From: Clostridiales bacterium
GTDB lineage: Bacteria > Bacillota > Clostridia > Tissierellales > Sedimentibacteraceae
Reading direction: 5' to 3'
DNA: 8,340 nucleotides
NCBI GenBank assembly: GCA_003457065.1
Contig: DMJQ01000007.1
Span: 17,918 to 26,257 of the forward strand
In this document: positions 6,627 through 8,340 of the stretch, one piece after another
Layout: every line of letters begins with the position of its first letter
How positions within the stretch are numbered: position 1 is the stretch's first letter
Program-made: the position numbers and the translations under genes
Notes under the pieces: model-generated
Databases searched by the model: none
What the model was told of the DNA's origin: nothing
The model's input: the letters and a program-made list of their open reading frames with translations, nothing else

Positions 6627-6730
6627 TATGTTTAATATCTCAAAGTGCAAAAATATTGCTTATAAATGTAAATACATAATGAAAATATTATGTTAAGCTT
6701 ACAGCGACTTAAATAAATATTTAACACACA
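6627..6730 (+). promoter_or_regulatory. Control region of the reductase gene with a repeated AAAATATT box
   Basis: AAAATATT occurs at 6650-6657 and 6682-6689, 32 bp apart (about three helical turns), each followed within a few bases by a TTA. AraC-type response regulators often bind such same-face direct repeats. Possible -10 boxes TATTAT (6686-6691) or TATGTT (6689-6694) have no acceptable -35, as expected for an activator-dependent promoter. The assignment is tentative because the region is very AT-rich. Confidence 0.35.
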
Positions 6731-6740
6731 GGAGGTAGAG

Positions 6741-8340
6741 ATGAAAAGGATTATAGCATTATTATTAGTTATGTTAATGGCAGTAAGCTTAGCAGGGTGT
6801 AGCGGCGGCACTGAAGCAACCGGCACTGAAGCGGCATCAGCAATAAAAGATGGTGTTTACGAAGGTGTCGGATATGGCAAGGGAGGAGAAATAAAGGTTG
6901 AGGTGACAATCAAAGGCGATGTGATCACCGATATCAAGACTGTAGAACACGGTGAAACACCTGGCTTTGATACAGCCATAGAAACTTTGACGGAAAGAAT
7001 GATTACTCAAAACAGCACTGATGTAGATATGGTGTCTGGCTGCACACTTACTTCAACAGGATTCAAAGAGGCTGTTAATGCCGCACTGACGGCAGCGGGA
7101 GCAACTTCGGATATGTTGAAGAAAGTTGAAGCGGCAGCTAAAGATACAGCTGAAAAAAATATTTCAGAAACTCACGACGTAATAATAATCGGAGCCGGTG
7201 GAGCCGGACTTACTGCAGCTATTGAAGCAAAAAATGCGGGTGCCGATGTAGTGGTTTTGGAAAAAATGCCTATGGCAGGCGGAAATACATTAATATCAGG
7301 TGCCGAGTATGCTGCCTCAAATAACTGGCTACAGAAAAAAGAAGGAATAGAAGACAGCGCTGAGCTCCATGTTCAGGATACACTAAAAGGCGGAGATTTT
7401 AAGGCAAAGGAAGAGCTTGTAAGAGTAATGGCTGAAAATGCTCTTGCAGGTGCGGAATGGCTGAGAGACGAAGTAGGTGTTGTCTGGGAAGATGAATTGA
7501 TGTTCTTTGGCGGTCATTCTGTCAAGAGAAGTCTGATTCCTTTAGGAGCAAGCGGAAAAGAAATAATTACCAAACTGGTTGCAAAGGCAGAAGAACTGGA
7601 AATTCCGATTTTGGTGAACACTAAGGCAACATCATTAATAACAGACAAGGACGGAAAAGTTGTAGGTGTTGAAGCATCAGGAGAAAATTCCAGCTATACT
7701 TTTAATGCCAATAAAGCGGTAATAATCGCATCAGGAGGCTTTGGATCCAATGTTGAGATGAGAGTTAAGTACAATCCTGAAATTGACGAAAAAATCTTAT
7801 CAACCAACTCAACGGGAAGTACCGGAGACGGTATTGTAATGGCAGAGGAAATCGGAGCTAACTTAATGGGTATGGAATATATTCAGACATATCCAATATG
7901 TGATCCGCTGACAGGAACATTACTTTATTATGATGATGCAAGATTATACGGCCACACGGTCATAGTAAATAAAGAGGGTAAAAGATTCGTTGAGGAATTA
8001 GGCAGACGTGATGAAATGTCTATGGCGATAAAGGCTCAGACAGGAAATGTGTGCTATGAACTGCTTGATCAAAACGGATTTGAAGAAAGTAAGCTGCAGG
8101 AAAACCATAGTAAGGAACTTGAATACCTGTATAAAAATGATTTGCTGGTAAAAGCTGATACCATGGAAGAAGCAGCTGAATTCTTCGGAATTGATGCGGT
8201 TGAACTTCAAGCCACAGTTGACAGATACAACAGCTATGTGGAAAGCGGAAAAGATTTAGAATTTAATAAGAGAAGCCTTCCTTCAAAGATTGAAGTAGGC
8301 CCATTCTATATCTGTAAAGCAGCTCCTGCCGTTCATCACA
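6741..8340 (+). CDS. Exported lipoprotein flavin reductase: FMN-binding domain plus fumarate-reductase-like FAD domain, C-terminal end outside window
   Basis: The ATG follows GGAGG by 5 nt; 533 codons are open to the window edge. Residues 1-20 form a lipoprotein signal ending in LAGC (Cys20), so the protein is exported and lipid-anchored. An FMN-binding domain (about 33-115) carries SGCTLTS (99-105); T104 is the expected site where ApbE attaches FMN covalently. The FAD domain begins with DVIIIGAGGAGLTAA (146 on), E174 binding the adenosine ribose and AGGNT. By my alignment to Shewanella flavocytochrome c3, catalytic R402 matches R423 (GRRDEMS) and the H504 region matches H532/H533 at the window edge. 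However H365 is Y384 (QTYP), E378 is D399 and R381 is L402. There is no haem-binding CxxCH. It should reduce an unsaturated organic acceptor outside the membrane, probably not fumarate. It is divergent from the two-component operon. Confidence 0.93.
   Translation, partial: MKRIIALLLVMLMAVSLAGCSGGTEATGTEAASAIKDGVYEGVGYGKGGEIKVEVTIKGDVITDIKTVEHGETPGFDTAIETLTERMITQNSTDVDMVSGCTLTSTGFKEAVNAALTAAGATSDMLKKVEAAAKDTAEKNISETHDVIIIGAGGAGLTAAIEAKNAGADVVVLEKMPMAGGNTLISGAEYAASNNWLQKKEGIEDSAELHVQDTLKGGDFKAKEELVRVMAENALAGAEWLRDEVGVVWEDELMFFGGHSVKRSLIPLGASGKEIITKLVAKAEELEIPILVNTKATSLITDKDGKVVGVEASGENSSYTFNANKAVIIASGGFGSNVEMRVKYNPEIDEKILSTNSTGSTGDGIVMAEEIGANLMGMEYIQTYPICDPLTGTLLYYDDARLYGHTVIVNKEGKRFVEELGRRDEMSMAIKAQTGNVCYELLDQNGFEESKLQENHSKELEYLYKNDLLVKADTMEEAAEFFGIDAVELQATVDRYNSYVESGKDLEFNKRSLPSKIEVGPFYICKAAPAVHH

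Noticed and set aside
6656..6682. A sigma-A promoter for the reductase beginning with TTGCTT
   Set aside because: With a 15-17 bp spacer the -10 would be TAATGA, AATGAA or ATGAAA, all poor; an activator-dependent promoter is more likely.
6632..6826. A 64-codon minus-strand frame across the control region
   Set aside because: It overlaps the lipoprotein signal peptide region of the reductase in antisense and has no family features.
7998..8210. A 70-codon minus-strand frame
   Set aside because: It is antisense to the FAD domain around the catalytic arginine.
1..8340. CRISPR arrays, tRNA or rRNA genes, transposases and attachment sites
   Set aside because: No regularly spaced repeats, cloverleaf sequences, rRNA-like stretches or transposase motifs were seen anywhere in the window.

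Overview
The window looks like an AT-rich, anaerobic Gram-positive (clostridial-type Bacillota) chromosome. The reasons are the AT-rich intergenic sequence, strong GGAGG-type ribosome binding sites, a TTG start, a YesM/YesN-type two-component pair, a lipoprotein flavin reductase of anaerobic respiration, and a small beta-sandwich protein of a kind I associate with clostridial spore-related enzymes. Genus-level placement is not possible from sequence reading alone.

Layout, left to right. (1) 1-1418, minus strand: an amidohydrolase of the YtcJ-like (amidohydrolase 3) family, cut by the window edge at its C-terminal end. (2) 1464-1715, minus strand: the last ~50 codons of an APC-type amino-acid permease, frameshifted and otherwise deleted. 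Just upstream is a perfect sigma-54 (-24/-12) promoter pointing at the permease remnant and the amidohydrolase, and two short palindromes lie 100-150 bp further upstream, where an enhancer-binding activator would sit. (3) 1857-2152, plus strand: a broken winged-helix regulator, divergent from the permease/amidohydrolase unit. (4) 2208-2696, minus strand: an intact small protein with a carboxypeptidase-regulatory-like domain. (5) 2700-4081: mostly decayed sequence containing the skeleton of an ABC exporter (first membrane helix, Walker A and H-loop, with most of the membrane domain and the middle of the ATPase deleted), closed by a strong AT-rich bidirectional terminator. (6) 4082-6558, minus strand: an overlapping sensor kinase/response regulator operon with a clear sigma-A promoter. 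(7) 6741-8340, plus strand: the divergent gene for an exported, lipid-anchored fumarate-reductase-like flavoprotein with an N-terminal covalent-FMN domain, cut by the right edge.

How the parts may work together. The kinase/regulator pair and the divergent reductase share one 182-bp control region. The simplest reading is an inducible extracellular respiration module: the kinase's outside Cache domain senses a compound (perhaps the reductase's own electron acceptor), the AraC-type regulator switches on the reductase, and the lipoprotein reduces the acceptor outside the cell with electrons passed through its covalently bound FMN. Its active site keeps the catalytic arginine of fumarate reductases but differs at three other positions, so the acceptor is probably not fumarate. 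On the left, a sigma-54-controlled permease plus amidohydrolase operon has lost its permease but kept its promoter. Between the two modules is a run of remnants (permease, regulator, exporter) that marks a local zone of gene decay.
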